Positions 10,302 through 19,271 of a stretch of 64,000 nt of DNA are shown piece by piece. The stretch is from Roseicella aerolata (GTDB lineage: Bacteria > Pseudomonadota > Alphaproteobacteria > Acetobacterales > Acetobacteraceae). A program made the position numbers and the translations under genes. The notes under the pieces are model-generated. The model was given only the letters and a program-made list of their open reading frames with translations. It had not been told where the DNA came from and did no database searches. Each line of letters starts with the position of its first letter. The stretch's first letter is position 1. The stretch covers positions 1-64,000 of the forward strand of contig NZ_JAJAQI010000025.1 of NCBI RefSeq assembly GCF_020523605.1, written 5' to 3'.

Positions 10302-10646
10302 TCAGCCCGGCGCCTGCGCCTTCGGCACGCGGACGGTCAGCGACAGCAGGCGGAAGGACTGCGTCTTGCCATGGCCATCCAGGTTGAGGCTGCCGTTCAC
10401 CCCGCCTTCCAGCACATCGTCCACGACGAAGTTGAAGGCCTGCAGCAGGGGAAGGTCGTAGCGCGTGACCCTGGTCGCGCCGCGGTGGCGGAACAGCGCC
10501 AGCACGCGTTCCTCCGTCACCTGCTCCGCCAGGATCGGGTAGAGCGCGGGATCATAGGGCATGAGGGACATGTTGCAGCGGTTGCCCTTGTCCCCCGCCC
10601 GGCTGTGCGCCACCGCGTGCAGCGGCACCTCGATCATCTCGCTCAT
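10302..10646 (-). CDS. AtuA-like ferredoxin-fold domain protein (small subunit)
   Basis: 114-residue protein that matches the C-terminal domain of AtuA-type proteins: an AHSRAGDKGNRCNMSL segment near the N-terminus and a FNFVVDDVLEGGVNGSLNLDGHGK segment. In many genomes this domain is fused behind the DUF1446 domain encoded just upstream here. In this genome the two are separate genes overlapping by four bases (ATGA), which implies a two-subunit complex. AtuA is linked to acyclic terpene (citronellol/geraniol) catabolism, but no other atu genes are nearby, so the pathway is uncertain. Confidence 0.82.
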   Translation of the reverse strand: MSEMIEVPLHAVAHSRAGDKGNRCNMSLMPYDPALYPILAEQVTEERVLALFRHRGATRVTRYDLPLLQAFNFVVDDVLEGGVNGSLNLDGHGKTQSFRLLSLTVRVPKAQAPG

Positions 10647-12025
10647 GCCGCCATCTCCTGCGCGGTCCGGACCTTCACGCTGGTTGGCACCCTCTCCCGC
10701 AGCACCAGGTAGCTCCGCGTCAGGATGCGCGGGGTCAGGCGCCAGCGGGCGCCGCCCGTGCCCGCCGTGCCGCAGCAGAGCAGCGCCAGCACCTCCCGCG
10801 CCGCCTGGTCCACCGCGTCGCGGTCGCTCCCCTCGGCCGCGAGCCGGATGCGCACCTCCGGTGGCTCCGGCCCCTGGTAGCCGCGCCAGAGCGCGCCGTC
10901 GTCGCTGTCATGCACCGAGGCGACGCCGATCAGGTCCACCCGTGCCCGCACCGGCAGGCCACGCATCCCGAGGCGCCGCAGCAGCACATCGGCGGTGGCC
11001 TTCGCCCGCGCCAGGGCGTTGGGACCGGCGACCGAGACCTCGCCCTCGCCCAGCCAGGTGCCCTCGAAGCAGGCGGTGACCTTCAGCGTGTCCGGCGCCG
11101 GATGGCCGCGCAGGCCGCGCACCGCGACGCGGTCCTTGCCCAGCTGTTCGACGGTGCATCCCATGATGTCCAGCACCACGTCCGGCGTAATGTAGCGCGC
11201 GGGGTCGTGCAGCTCATACAGAAGCTGTTCCTTCACCGTGCGCAGGTCCACGATGCCGCCGGTATCCTCGGGCTTGGTGATGACGAGGCCGCCCTCCGCC
11301 GTCACCTCCGCGATGGGGAAGCCGATGTTCCAGGGGTCGGGGATGTCCTTGCAGCCGGGGTCCCAGAAGACCCCGCCCGTCACCTGGCTGCCGCATTCCA
11401 GCAGGTGGCCGCAGGCGGCGCCGATCGCCAGCTTCTCCCAGTCCTCGAAGGACCAGCCGAAATGGTGGACCAGCGGCGCGATGGCCAGCGCCGGATCGGA
11501 GGTGCGGCCGGCGACCACCACATCCGCGCCCTGCCGCAGCGCCTCCACCAGCGGGGCGGCGCCAATATAGGCATTGGCTGAGACCAGGCGCGCCGATTTC
11601 GTTTCGATGCTGTCATCCGCCTCATGCACCGGCAACTGGTCCAGCGCGATGGAGGAGGTCACGTCATCGCCGGTGACCACCGCGATGCGGCAGTCCGGCA
11701 GGCCGAGCCGGACCGCGAGCCGCGCGATCAACCGCGCCGCCGCCGGGGGGTTGGCCGCGCCGAAATTGCCGAGGATGGGAATGCGGTGGGTGACGCAGTC
11801 CTTCAGGATCGGCTCCAGCAGCCGCTCCAGCATCGGCTCGTAGCCGAGTTCCGGGTCGCGCCGGCGCTCGAGCTGCGCCAGGGCCACGGTGCGCTCGCCC
11901 AGCGTCTCGAAGAACAGGGCGGCGGGCAGGCCGCGGGCGACCAGGCTGCGCACCACGGGGATGGGCGCATCCACGCGGTCGCCGGAAAAGCCGGCGCCGT
12001 TGCCGACCAGGAAGGGGGTGCTCAT
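10643..12025 (-). CDS. AtuA-like DUF1446 domain protein (large subunit)
   Basis: 460 residues of the DUF1446 family, the large domain of AtuA-like proteins. Recognisable stretches are VGNGAGFSGDR at the N-terminus, GNFGAANPPAAARLI near 108, ADVVVAGRTSDPALAIAPL near 180 and ECGSQVTGGVFWDPG near 220. The catalytic role is not established; the family occurs with acyl-CoA carboxylase and terpene-degradation genes. It is translationally coupled to the small subunit downstream. Nothing else in the neighbourhood belongs to the leucine/terpene pathway, so a different hydroxyacid or ester substrate is possible. Confidence 0.85.
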   Translation of the reverse strand: MSTPFLVGNGAGFSGDRVDAPIPVVRSLVARGLPAALFFETLGERTVALAQLERRRDPELGYEPMLERLLEPILKDCVTHRIPILGNFGAANPPAAARLIARLAVRLGLPDCRIAVVTGDDVTSSIALDQLPVHEADDSIETKSARLVSANAYIGAAPLVEALRQGADVVVAGRTSDPALAIAPLVHHFGWSFEDWEKLAIGAACGHLLECGSQVTGGVFWDPGCKDIPDPWNIGFPIAEVTAEGGLVITKPEDTGGIVDLRTVKEQLLYELHDPARYITPDVVLDIMGCTVEQLGKDRVAVRGLRGHPAPDTLKVTACFEGTWLGEGEVSVAGPNALARAKATADVLLRRLGMRGLPVRARVDLIGVASVHDSDDGALWRGYQGPEPPEVRIRLAAEGSDRDAVDQAAREVLALLCCGTAGTGGARWRLTPRILTRSYLVLRERVPTSVKVRTAQEMAA

Positions 12026-12100
12026 GGACGTTTCCGTGCGGTCTTGCCGGGCATCATCCGCCCGGCGCGGCTTCCCCGCAACCGGCCGACGCCCACCCCT

Positions 12101-12116
12101 CGTTTCACGGGAAACA
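12101..12116. promoter_or_regulatory. parS-like 16-mer (weak)
   Basis: CGTTTCACGGGAAACA matches 14 of 16 positions of the parS consensus TGTTTCACGTGAAACA. One of the mismatches breaks the central CACGTG palindrome. It sits between divergent genes, 32 kb from the two better sites. It may be a secondary or decayed ParB site, or chance. Confidence 0.35.
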
Positions 12117-12230
12117 TGTCCGCGGCGGCCCCCTCGACAAGCACCGGCCGCTGCGCTTGCTTCCGGACCACATCTTGGGCGGGCCGATTCAGACCTCCGC
12201 GCTGGTCATCGGCCGCCCGTCGGAGACCCC

Positions 12231-13415
12231 ATGCCCATCATCAACCGCATCGCCGATTTCGCGTCCGAGATGACCGAGTGGCGCCAGGACTTCCACGCCC
12301 ATCCGGAACTCGGCTTCGAGGAGCACCGCACCAGCGACATCGTCGCGGCGAAGCTGCAATCCTGGGGCATCGAGGTGCATCGCGGCCTCGCCACCACCGG
12401 CCTGGTCGGCGTGCTGAAGAACGGGACCAGTTCCCGCAGCATCGGCCTGCGCGCCGACATGGACTGCCTGCCGATGCAGGAGCAGACCGGCCTGCCGCAT
12501 GCCTCCACCATTCCCGGCAAGATGCATGCCTGCGGCCATGACGGCCATACGGCCACGCTTCTGGGCGCGGCGAAATACCTGGCGGAGACGCGGAATTTCG
12601 ACGGCACCGTGCACTTCATCTTCCAGCCGGCCGAGGAGGGCGGCGGCGGCGGCAATGTCATGGTGCAGGAAGGCCTCTTCGAGCGCTTCCCCTGCGATGC
12701 CGTCTACGGCATCCACAACGACCCGACCCTGCCGCTCGGCGAGGCGAAGGTGGTGCCGGGCGTGATCCTCGCCGCCTCCGACCGCGTCTACATCACCATC
12801 CGCGGCATCGGCGGCCATGCGGCGCGGCCGCATGTCGCGGTGGATCCGGTGCTGGTGGGCGCGCATGTGCTGGTGGCGCTGCAGGCGCTGGTGGCGCGGC
12901 GGACCGACCCGCTGGATTCCGCCGTGCTCAGCATCACCCAGTTCCATGCCGGCAGCGCCGACAACGTCATCCCGGACGCGGCGAAGCTCTCCGGCACGGT
13001 CCGCACCCTGCTGCCCGAGACGCGGGACATGATGGAGCGGCTGATCGCCCAGGTCGCCGAGAGCACGGCGGCGGCGCATGAGGCGGTGGCGGAGGTGGTC
13101 TACAACCGCCTCTACCCGCCGACCGTGAACCATGAGGCCGAGACGGCGCGCGCCGCCCTGGCCGCCGCCAGGGTGCTGGGCGAGAGCCGCGTGATCCGCG
13201 ACGCCCCGCCGATCATGGGCGGGGAGGATTTCTCCTTCATGCTGCTGAAGCGCCCCGGCGCCTTCGTCATGATGGGCCAAAGGGGAGGAAGTCAGGGGCC
13301 GGAGAAGGGCGGCGTGCCGGTGCACCACCCCGCCTATGACTTCAACGACGACATGCTGCCGGTGGGGGCGAGCTTCTTCGCGACCCTGGTGGAGCAGGAG
13401 CTGACGCGCGGCTGA
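12231..13415 (+). CDS. M20-family amidohydrolase / aminoacylase
   Basis: Zn- or Mn-dependent hydrolase of the M20D (hippurate hydrolase / N-acyl amino acid amidohydrolase) group, 394 residues and cytoplasmic. Metal-site residues are visible: HACGHDGHT (C101, H103), PAEEGGGG (E135-E136), IHNDP (H162) and the C-terminal VHHPAYDFND. The dimerisation domain has GIGGHAARPH. It removes acyl groups from N-acyl amino acids or similar amides; the actual substrate is unknown. GGAG lies five bases before ATG 12231. It diverges from the AtuA-like pair. Confidence 0.92.
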   Translation: MPIINRIADFASEMTEWRQDFHAHPELGFEEHRTSDIVAAKLQSWGIEVHRGLATTGLVGVLKNGTSSRSIGLRADMDCLPMQEQTGLPHASTIPGKMHACGHDGHTATLLGAAKYLAETRNFDGTVHFIFQPAEEGGGGGNVMVQEGLFERFPCDAVYGIHNDPTLPLGEAKVVPGVILAASDRVYITIRGIGGHAARPHVAVDPVLVGAHVLVALQALVARRTDPLDSAVLSITQFHAGSADNVIPDAAKLSGTVRTLLPETRDMMERLIAQVAESTAAAHEAVAEVVYNRLYPPTVNHEAETARAALAAARVLGESRVIRDAPPIMGGEDFSFMLLKRPGAFVMMGQRGGSQGPEKGGVPVHHPAYDFNDDMLPVGASFFATLVEQELTRG

Positions 13416-13433
13416 GGCTGCAGGGGCGCGCCG

Positions 13434-14687
13434 CTATCGGCGCGCCGCCATCTCCTCCAGCACCGGCAGCAGGTGCGGCTTCAGCGCGGCGAAATTCTCG
13501 CTCATCGGGAAATGGCCGAGGCCGGGCATGATCACCGCCCGCGCCCCCGGGATCGCCGCCGCCGTCGCGCGCGTGTCCTCCGGCCGGCAGGAATAGTCGA
13601 ACTCGCCGGTCAGCAGCGCCACGGGGCAACGCGCCGTGTCGATGCGCGCGAGCTTGCCGCGGAGGTCGCCTTCCTCGGCGTAGAAATGCAGGTCGCCGCG
13701 GAAGACGCCCGGGCCGCCCTGCATGTAGTGCCACAGCGTCTCCCACCTGCCCGCTTCCGGCGCCGCGGGGCCGATGAGGCCGGAGACCATGGCGCCGCAG
13801 ACCTCCCCGCCATGGATGCGCGGGTGGTGCAGGACGGAGAGGTCGTAATAGCTGCCGGTGAAGGCGCTGCCCTGCAGGCCGATGACGCCGCGCAGTTCGT
13901 CCGGGTGTTCCGCCGCCAGGTCCAGCACGATCCGCCCGCCGATGGAGCAGCCCATGACGATCGGCCGCTCGAGCCTGAGCGCGCGGGCCACCGCCATGAC
14001 CAGGCCGGTATAGCCGGCCGTGGTCAGCCGGTATTCCTCCCTCTCCCAGCCCGCGGGCGGGGAGGACTTGCCGTGCCAGGGCATGTCGAAGGCAATGCAG
14101 CGGAAATGCCCGGTGATCCCGGCATCGTTCAGCAGGTCGCGCCACTGCCGCCCGTCGCTGCCAGCGGTGTGCAGCAGCAGCAGCGGCACGCCCTCTCCCG
14201 CTTCCTCCACATAGATGCGGTGCGGGCGGCCCGCGATGTCCATGCGCAGGTAGCGGCCGGTGATCGGCTCGAAGGCGGGCTCGCCCCAGGCGACCGGCGC
14301 GGCGGCCTCCTTCGCCGGCGCCGGGCCCTGCCGCAGCAGCGCCAGCGCCCCCTTGAACCAGGCGAGATGGGCGAAGAAGACAGCGGTGTCGCCCTCGATC
14401 CGCAGGGCGCCCTGGCGGCGGAGCGCCAGCAGGTCGTTCCAGCCCGGCACGGGCTCCGGCGAGAGGAAGCGCGCCATGCCTTCCGCCGTGATGCGCAGCG
14501 CCAGGGTGAAGGAGGGCAGCACGAAGGGGCCGCGCCGGACCTCCTGCACCTCTCCGCGGCGGATCGCCGCCAGCCAGGCCCTGTCGCCGATCTCGATCAG
14601 CAGATCGGCATCCAGCGTGCGGCCGCGCCGCGCCAGCGCCGCCTCGCCCGCCACGCGCGCCGGCCATGCGGCCATCGCCTGGTCCAT
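13434..14687 (-). CDS. Alpha/beta hydrolase with a long N-terminal extension
   Basis: 417 residues. The C-terminal 270 are an alpha/beta hydrolase: oxyanion region LLLLHTAGSDG, nucleophile elbow GCSIGG, acid in LLTGEFDYSC and histidine in MPGLGHFPMSE. The first ~130 residues (DADLLIEIGDRAWLAAIRRGE) look like an SCP2/small ligand-binding type domain, although I cannot assign it firmly. ATG 14687 is preferred because GGAGGG lies six bases upstream; for the ATG at 14693 the same site would abut the start. It is convergent with the M20 gene, suggesting separate transcription. Confidence 0.85.
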   Translation of the reverse strand: MDQAMAAWPARVAGEAALARRGRTLDADLLIEIGDRAWLAAIRRGEVQEVRRGPFVLPSFTLALRITAEGMARFLSPEPVPGWNDLLALRRQGALRIEGDTAVFFAHLAWFKGALALLRQGPAPAKEAAAPVAWGEPAFEPITGRYLRMDIAGRPHRIYVEEAGEGVPLLLLHTAGSDGRQWRDLLNDAGITGHFRCIAFDMPWHGKSSPPAGWEREEYRLTTAGYTGLVMAVARALRLERPIVMGCSIGGRIVLDLAAEHPDELRGVIGLQGSAFTGSYYDLSVLHHPRIHGGEVCGAMVSGLIGPAAPEAGRWETLWHYMQGGPGVFRGDLHFYAEEGDLRGKLARIDTARCPVALLTGEFDYSCRPEDTRATAAAIPGARAVIMPGLGHFPMSENFAALKPHLLPVLEEMAARR

Positions 14688-14716
14688 GGACATCCCTCCA
14701 GTTTCTTTGCGGCGAG

Positions 14717-14821
14717 GCTAGAGCAGATCGCGGAGGGGCGTGAACGCCCCGCAGCGTGAATCTGCTCTACGGACAATGGCCTGCAGCGGATTGGCGTTCG
14801 GTTTTGAACGCAATCCGCTGT
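14717..14821. repeat. Composite palindromic repeat, copy C (module II then I, inverted orientation)
   Basis: Module II: TAGAGCAGA (14719-14727) pairs with TCTGCTCTA (14761-14769), with an inner GGGGCG-TGAA-CGCCCC stem. Module I: CAGCGGATTGGCGTTC pairs with GAACGCAATCCGCTG over 14784-14820, with a one-base bulge. The order is the exact reverse of copies A and I. It lies between divergent gene starts, so it cannot be acting only as a terminator. Confidence 0.9.
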
Positions 14822-14922
14822 AGCGCCCCGCCCGGCCCCGGTCACGTCCCGGCAAGTTGTTCACGGTCGCGCGCGCTCCTCCGATAGCGTTTCCGGGCGG
14901 GTCTGCCGCGGGGGAGGACAGC

Positions 14923-16263
14923 ATGACGGAGTCCAGGACGCGCCGGCCGGGCCGGCGCCAGGCCATGGCGCTTGGCGCCGGGGTCTTCGCCGCCGGCGCT
15001 TTGCCGGCCCGCGCCATCACCGCGGCCGATGTCCCGCCGCCCCGCCATACGCTGGAACGCGGCGCGCGCCTGCGGGTGCTGCGTCCGGCCAAGTACATCG
15101 ACCCGGATGAGGCGATCTTCAACGAGAACACCCGCCGCTTCACCCAGGCCACCGGGATCGAGGTGCGGGTGGACTACGTGAACTGGCCGGACATGCCGGT
15201 GCAGGTCGCGGTCGCCTTCAATACCGGCCAGGGGGCGGATGTGATCATCGGCTTCGGGCCAGACCCGCATCTCTATGCCGACAAGGTCACGGAGATGACC
15301 GACCTCGCCGGGTATCTCGGCGCGAAATACGGCGGCTGGTACGATCTGGCGCAGGTCTACGGGAAGAAATTCCGGACGGAGACCTGGCTCGGCCTGCCGA
15401 TGGGCGGCACCACGGGGCCGGTGGTCTATCGCAGGTCCTGGGTGAGGGAGGCGGGGTTCGACGGAATCCCCAACGATCTCGGCGAATTCCTGAGGCTCTG
15501 CCAGGGGCTGAAGCGCATCGGGCATCCCTGCGGCTTCGCCCTCTCCCATGCGCCGGGCGACGCGCCGGGCTATGCCAATTGGCTGCTCTGGTCGCATGGC
15601 GCGGCGCTGACCGATGAGGAAGGGAAGGTCACGCTGGACACGCCGGCGGTCGCCCGCGCCCTGGACTACGCGCGGGCGATGCAGGAGACGATGATCCCGG
15701 GGACCATGGCCTGGAACGGCGCCTCCAACAACCGCGCCTTCGTCGCCGGCGAGATCGGGCTCACCCAGAACGGCGTCTCCATCTACTACTCGCTCAAGAC
15801 CGCGGGTGATGCGGCCCAGAACGCCATCGCCGCCGATACCGACCATGCCGAGATGCCGCACGGCGCCGCCAGCAAGGCGCCGGAGACGGCGCTCACGCTG
15901 AACGCCATGGTGCCGCGCTACACCCGCGTGCCGAACGCGGCGAAGGAGTACATCCGCTTCATGATGGAGGCGGAGCAGTACGATCCCTGGCTCACCGGCT
16001 GCCTCGGCTACTGGTCCCAGCCGCTGAAGGCCTACGGGCAGAGCGCCGTCTGGTCCTCCGACCCCAAGCTGCGGGTCTACCGCGACGCGATGGACACCCC
16101 GTTCTACGAGGGCTTCCGCGGCCCCATCACCGCGGCGGCCGGGGCGGTGGCGGAGAATTGGGTCGTGGTCGACATGTTCGCCCGGGTCGTCACCGGCCAG
16201 CAGCGCCCGGCGGACAGCATGCGGGAAGCGCAGCGCGCGGCCCAGCGTTGGTACCGGAGCTAG
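14923..16263 (+). CDS. ABC transporter extracellular solute-binding protein, Tat-type signal
   Basis: 446-residue periplasmic binding protein of the sugar/polyol (family 1) type. The leader has twin arginines (TRRPGRRQAMALGAGVFAAG) and a cleavage site near ARA, suggesting Tat export. The mature part has NWPDMPVQVAVAFNTGQGADVIIGF and GLPMGGTTGPVVYRRSWV, typical of this family. ATG 14923 has GGGGAGG six bases upstream. No permease or ATPase gene is nearby, so this is an orphan component. Its TAG stop (16261-16263) coincides with the first bases of repeat copy D. Confidence 0.9.
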   Translation: MTESRTRRPGRRQAMALGAGVFAAGALPARAITAADVPPPRHTLERGARLRVLRPAKYIDPDEAIFNENTRRFTQATGIEVRVDYVNWPDMPVQVAVAFNTGQGADVIIGFGPDPHLYADKVTEMTDLAGYLGAKYGGWYDLAQVYGKKFRTETWLGLPMGGTTGPVVYRRSWVREAGFDGIPNDLGEFLRLCQGLKRIGHPCGFALSHAPGDAPGYANWLLWSHGAALTDEEGKVTLDTPAVARALDYARAMQETMIPGTMAWNGASNNRAFVAGEIGLTQNGVSIYYSLKTAGDAAQNAIAADTDHAEMPHGAASKAPETALTLNAMVPRYTRVPNAAKEYIRFMMEAEQYDPWLTGCLGYWSQPLKAYGQSAVWSSDPKLRVYRDAMDTPFYEGFRGPITAAAGAVAENWVVVDMFARVVTGQQRPADSMREAQRAAQRWYRS

Positions 16264-16335
16264 GGCAGACCGCGAGGGGCCGTGAACAGCCGGACACGGG
16301 AGTCTGCCCGGAGAATAAAGAACTGCAGCGGCGCG
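16261..16335. repeat. Composite palindromic repeat, degenerate copy D
   Basis: TAGGGCAGAC (16261-16270) pairs with GTCTGCCC (16302-16309), a decayed module II. A module I remnant, CTGCAGCGGCG, follows at about 16323. The TAG at its left boundary is the stop codon of the solute-binding protein gene. Confidence 0.7.
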
Positions 16336-16413
16336 GCCGCGAAAGACGCCCCATCGACCGCGGCGGCAGGACGGCCCAGGCTGCCGGCAAGAAGACCCGA
16401 GGAGGAAAGGCCC

Positions 16414-17292
16414 ATGCTGACAGAGGCCCAGAAGCAGCAATACGATCGCGTCGGCGCCATCGTGGTGCCGGATGTGCTGAGCCCGGCGGAGGTCGCCGAG
16501 CTCCGCGCCGTGACCGACGGCTTCGTCGAGCGCGCGCGGCAGGTCACCCGGCACGATGCGATCTACGACCTGGAGGACAGCCATACCCCGGAACAGCCGC
16601 GCGTCCGCCGCATCAAGGCGCCGCATCTGCATCATGAGGCCTATGGCCGGCTGGTGCGCCACCCGGGGATCGTCGGGGTGCTGCAGGCCCTCTGGGGTCC
16701 CGACATCCGCTTCGACACGGCGAAGCTGAACCTGAAATCGGCCGGCTTCGGCGCCGCGGTGGAATGGCACCAGGACTGGGCCTTCTACCCCCACACCAAT
16801 GACGACCTCGCGGCCGTGGGCGTGATGATGGACGACATGGCGCTGGAGAACGGCCCGCTGCTGATCATCCCGGGCAGCCACAAGGACCCGGTGGTGTACG
16901 ACCACCATGGGGAGGACGGCTGCTTCTGCGGCGCCATGGACCCGGGAAAGAAGGAAGTGGACTACGCCAGGGCCGTGCCGCTGACCGGCAAGGCGGGCTC
17001 CATCACCATCCACCATGTCCGGGCGGTGCACGGCTCGGCGCCCAATACCTCCGACCGGGACCGGCGGTTGCTGCTGTTCCAGTTCCGCGCCGCGGATGCC
17101 TGGCCGCTGCTCGGCTTCCCCGAAGGGATCGAGGCCTATGACCGGCTCATGGTCGCGGGGCAGCCGACCCTTTCGCCGCGCCTCGCGCCCGTACCGGTGC
17201 GGCTGCCGCTGCCGCCGGCCTCGAAGCAGGGCTCGATCTACGAGAACCAGAAGGGGCTGAAGAACCGCTTCTTCGCCGCGGCGGCGGAGTGA
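16414..17292 (+). CDS. Phytanoyl-CoA dioxygenase (PhyH) family protein
   Basis: 292-residue Fe(II)/2-oxoglutarate oxygenase. The iron ligands are H119 and D121 in EWHQDWAFYPH and H206 in HHVRAVHGSAPN; Arg in DRDRRLLLF (about 217) would hold 2-oxoglutarate. Bacterial PhyH proteins hydroxylate diverse small molecules, so phytanoyl-CoA is not implied. ATG 16414 has AGGAGGAAAGG upstream, a strong site. It follows the orphan binding protein after a 150-bp gap that contains repeat copy D, so an uptake-plus-hydroxylation pair is possible but unproven. Confidence 0.9.
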   Translation: MLTEAQKQQYDRVGAIVVPDVLSPAEVAELRAVTDGFVERARQVTRHDAIYDLEDSHTPEQPRVRRIKAPHLHHEAYGRLVRHPGIVGVLQALWGPDIRFDTAKLNLKSAGFGAAVEWHQDWAFYPHTNDDLAAVGVMMDDMALENGPLLIIPGSHKDPVVYDHHGEDGCFCGAMDPGKKEVDYARAVPLTGKAGSITIHHVRAVHGSAPNTSDRDRRLLLFQFRAADAWPLLGFPEGIEAYDRLMVAGQPTLSPRLAPVPVRLPLPPASKQGSIYENQKGLKNRFFAAAAE

Positions 17293-17364
17293 TGGCGGCG
17301 GCGGGTGGCAACAATGTCACCCGCCCATCACGCATCGCAACGGGCCGGGCGGCTATGCTGGGCC

Positions 17365-17772
17365 ATGCGCCTCTCCACGCTCTTCGCCCGGCTCGCCCAT
17401 TGGGCCTCCTGCCAGGCGGGCCGCCCCTGGGCCTTCTCGCTCGCGCTCGCGGTCGTGCTGGCCTGGGCGGTCTCCGGCCCGCTCTTCGGCTTCTCGGACA
17501 CCTGGCAGCTGGTGATCAACACCGGGACCACGGTGGTCACCTTCCTGATGGTCTTCCTGATCCAGCACGCCCAGAACCGCGACACCCAGGCCATCCAGCT
17601 GAAGCTGGACGAGCTGATCCGGGCGACGCATGGCGCCCATAACCGGCTGATCGCGCTGGAGGAGAAGAGCGAGGAGGAGCTGGCCCGGGCAAGGGCGGAG
17701 CTGCACCACCTGGCCGAGCCGCATCACCGGAAGGCGCCGCACGCCCATCATGGCACGGAGACGGGCCATTGA
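17365..17772 (+). CDS. Low-affinity iron permease family membrane protein
   Basis: 135 residues with two transmembrane segments: [21 protein letters not shown], then [20 protein letters not shown]. These match the low-affinity iron permease (PF04120) core, including [14 protein letters not shown] and [16 protein letters not shown]. The C-terminal third is charged and helical, ending in a His-rich tail ([16 protein letters not shown]). Bacterial members have not been shown to transport iron, so the name is by family only. ATG 17365 aligns with family N-termini; in-frame starts upstream (17305) lack an RBS. Confidence 0.85.
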   Translation: MRLSTLFARLAHWASCQAGRPWAFSLALAVVLAWAVSGPLFGFSDTWQLVINTGTTVVTFLMVFLIQHAQNRDTQAIQLKLDELIRATHGAHNRLIALEEKSEEELARARAELHHLAEPHHRKAPHAHHGTETGH

Positions 17773-17837
17773 CCGCCGGCGCCCCCTGACCAGGCGCGCC
17801 CGAGACGCTACATACGGGGAAGACAGGAGCTTGCCCC

Positions 17838-19271
17838 GTGGTCGCCATCACCTCGCCCGCCTTCAAGGAGAACGCCGCGCGCGCACTGGCCGATCCCGGC
17901 CTGCAGAAGGCGCTGGGCACCGCCAAGGGCGCCTTTCTCCAGCGCCGCGCCGCCGCCGTGGCGAACCTGCCGGAATTCGAGCAGCTCCGGAACACGGGGC
18001 GGGACATCAAGAACCACACCCTCGCCAATCTGGACTTCTACCTGGAGGCCTATGAGGCCAAGGTGAAGGCAGCCGGCGGGCAGGTGCACTGGTGCTCCAC
18101 CGCCGACGACGCCCGGGCCGCGGTGCTGGAGATCTGCCGCAAGGCCGGCGCCCGCACCGTCACCAAGGGCAAGTCGATGATCTCCGAGGAGCTCGGGATC
18201 AACGCCCATCTGGAAGCCCATGGCATCCGCCCGGTCGAGACCGACCTCGGCGAGTACATCCTGCAGCTCCGGCAGGAACACCCCTCCCACATCATCGCCC
18301 CGGCCTTCCACCTGAACCGCGAGGACTGGGAGGCGGATTTCCGCCGCCTGCACACCGACCTGCCGGCCGACCGCGTCTTCGCCGAGCGGCGCGACATCCT
18401 GGCCGAGGCCCGGGGCAAGCTGCGGGAGAAGTTCCTGGCGGCCGATGTCGGCATCACCGGCGCCAATTTCCTGATCGCCGAGACGGGCAGCAGCGTCATC
18501 GTCACGAATGAGGGCAATGGCGACCTGACCCAGACCCTGCCGCGGGTCCATATCGCCCTCGCTTCCATCGAGAAGGTCGTCCCGACGCTCGAGGATGCCT
18601 GCAACATGCTGCGCCTGCTGGCGCGCAGCGCCACGGGCCAGGATTTCTCCGTCTACACCACCTTCTCCACCGGCGCCCGCCGCCCCGGCGACCTGGACGG
18701 GCCGGAGGAATACCACGTCATCCTCGTGGACAATGGCCGGTCCAACATGATCGGCACCGAGTTCCAGGAGATGCTGCGCTGCATCCGCTGCGCCGCCTGC
18801 ATGAACCACTGCCCGGTCTATGGCGCGGTGGGCGGCCATGCCTATGGCTGGGTCTATCCGGGGCCGATGGGCTCGGTGCTGACGCCCAGCCTGGTCGGCA
18901 TCGACAAGACGGCGATGCTGCCCAACGCCTCCACCTTCTGCGGCAAGTGCGAGAGTGTCTGCCCGGTGAAGATCCCGCTGCCCAAGCTGATGCGGCATTG
19001 GCGGGAGCGGGAATTCGAGCGCCACCTGACACCCGCGACCCAGCGGACCAATCTCGGCCTCTGGGCCTGGTTCGCGCGGCGGCCGGCGGCCTATCGCTGG
19101 GCGACGCGGGCGGCGATCGGCGCGCTCGGCCTGCTCGGTCGCGGCAAGGGGGCCTTCCGGTCCCTGCCCCTGGCCGGCGGCTGGACGGGCGGCCGCGACC
19201 TGCCGGCGCCGGAGCCGGGCGGCACCTTCATGGCGCGTTATGCCAAGGCGCAGCGGGAGGCGCGGCGGTGA
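17838..19271 (+). CDS. lutB: LutB/LldF family iron-sulfur protein (lactate utilisation)
   Basis: Subunit of the LutABC-type L-lactate oxidation system. 477 residues: a LUD domain at the N-terminus (TKGKSMISEELGINAHLE, ITGANFLIAETGS) and two cysteine clusters for [4Fe-4S] centres, CIRCAACMNHCPVYG (C315, C318, C321, C325) and CGKCESVCPVK (C368, C371, C375). The GTG start at 17838 has AGGAG about eight bases upstream. The stop overlaps the next gene by four bases. The lutA partner (CCG-domain protein) is not adjacent, so it must be encoded elsewhere if the complex is complete. Confidence 0.94.
   Translation: MVAITSPAFKENAARALADPGLQKALGTAKGAFLQRRAAAVANLPEFEQLRNTGRDIKNHTLANLDFYLEAYEAKVKAAGGQVHWCSTADDARAAVLEICRKAGARTVTKGKSMISEELGINAHLEAHGIRPVETDLGEYILQLRQEHPSHIIAPAFHLNREDWEADFRRLHTDLPADRVFAERRDILAEARGKLREKFLAADVGITGANFLIAETGSSVIVTNEGNGDLTQTLPRVHIALASIEKVVPTLEDACNMLRLLARSATGQDFSVYTTFSTGARRPGDLDGPEEYHVILVDNGRSNMIGTEFQEMLRCIRCAACMNHCPVYGAVGGHAYGWVYPGPMGSVLTPSLVGIDKTAMLPNASTFCGKCESVCPVKIPLPKLMRHWREREFERHLTPATQRTNLGLWAWFARRPAAYRWATRAAIGALGLLGRGKGAFRSLPLAGGWTGGRDLPAPEPGGTFMARYAKAQREARR

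Noticed and set aside
14842-17031. A 729-codon minus-strand open frame opposite the binding protein and PhyH genes
   Set aside because: Both plus-strand genes have strong RBSs and signatures, whereas this frame shows no domain.
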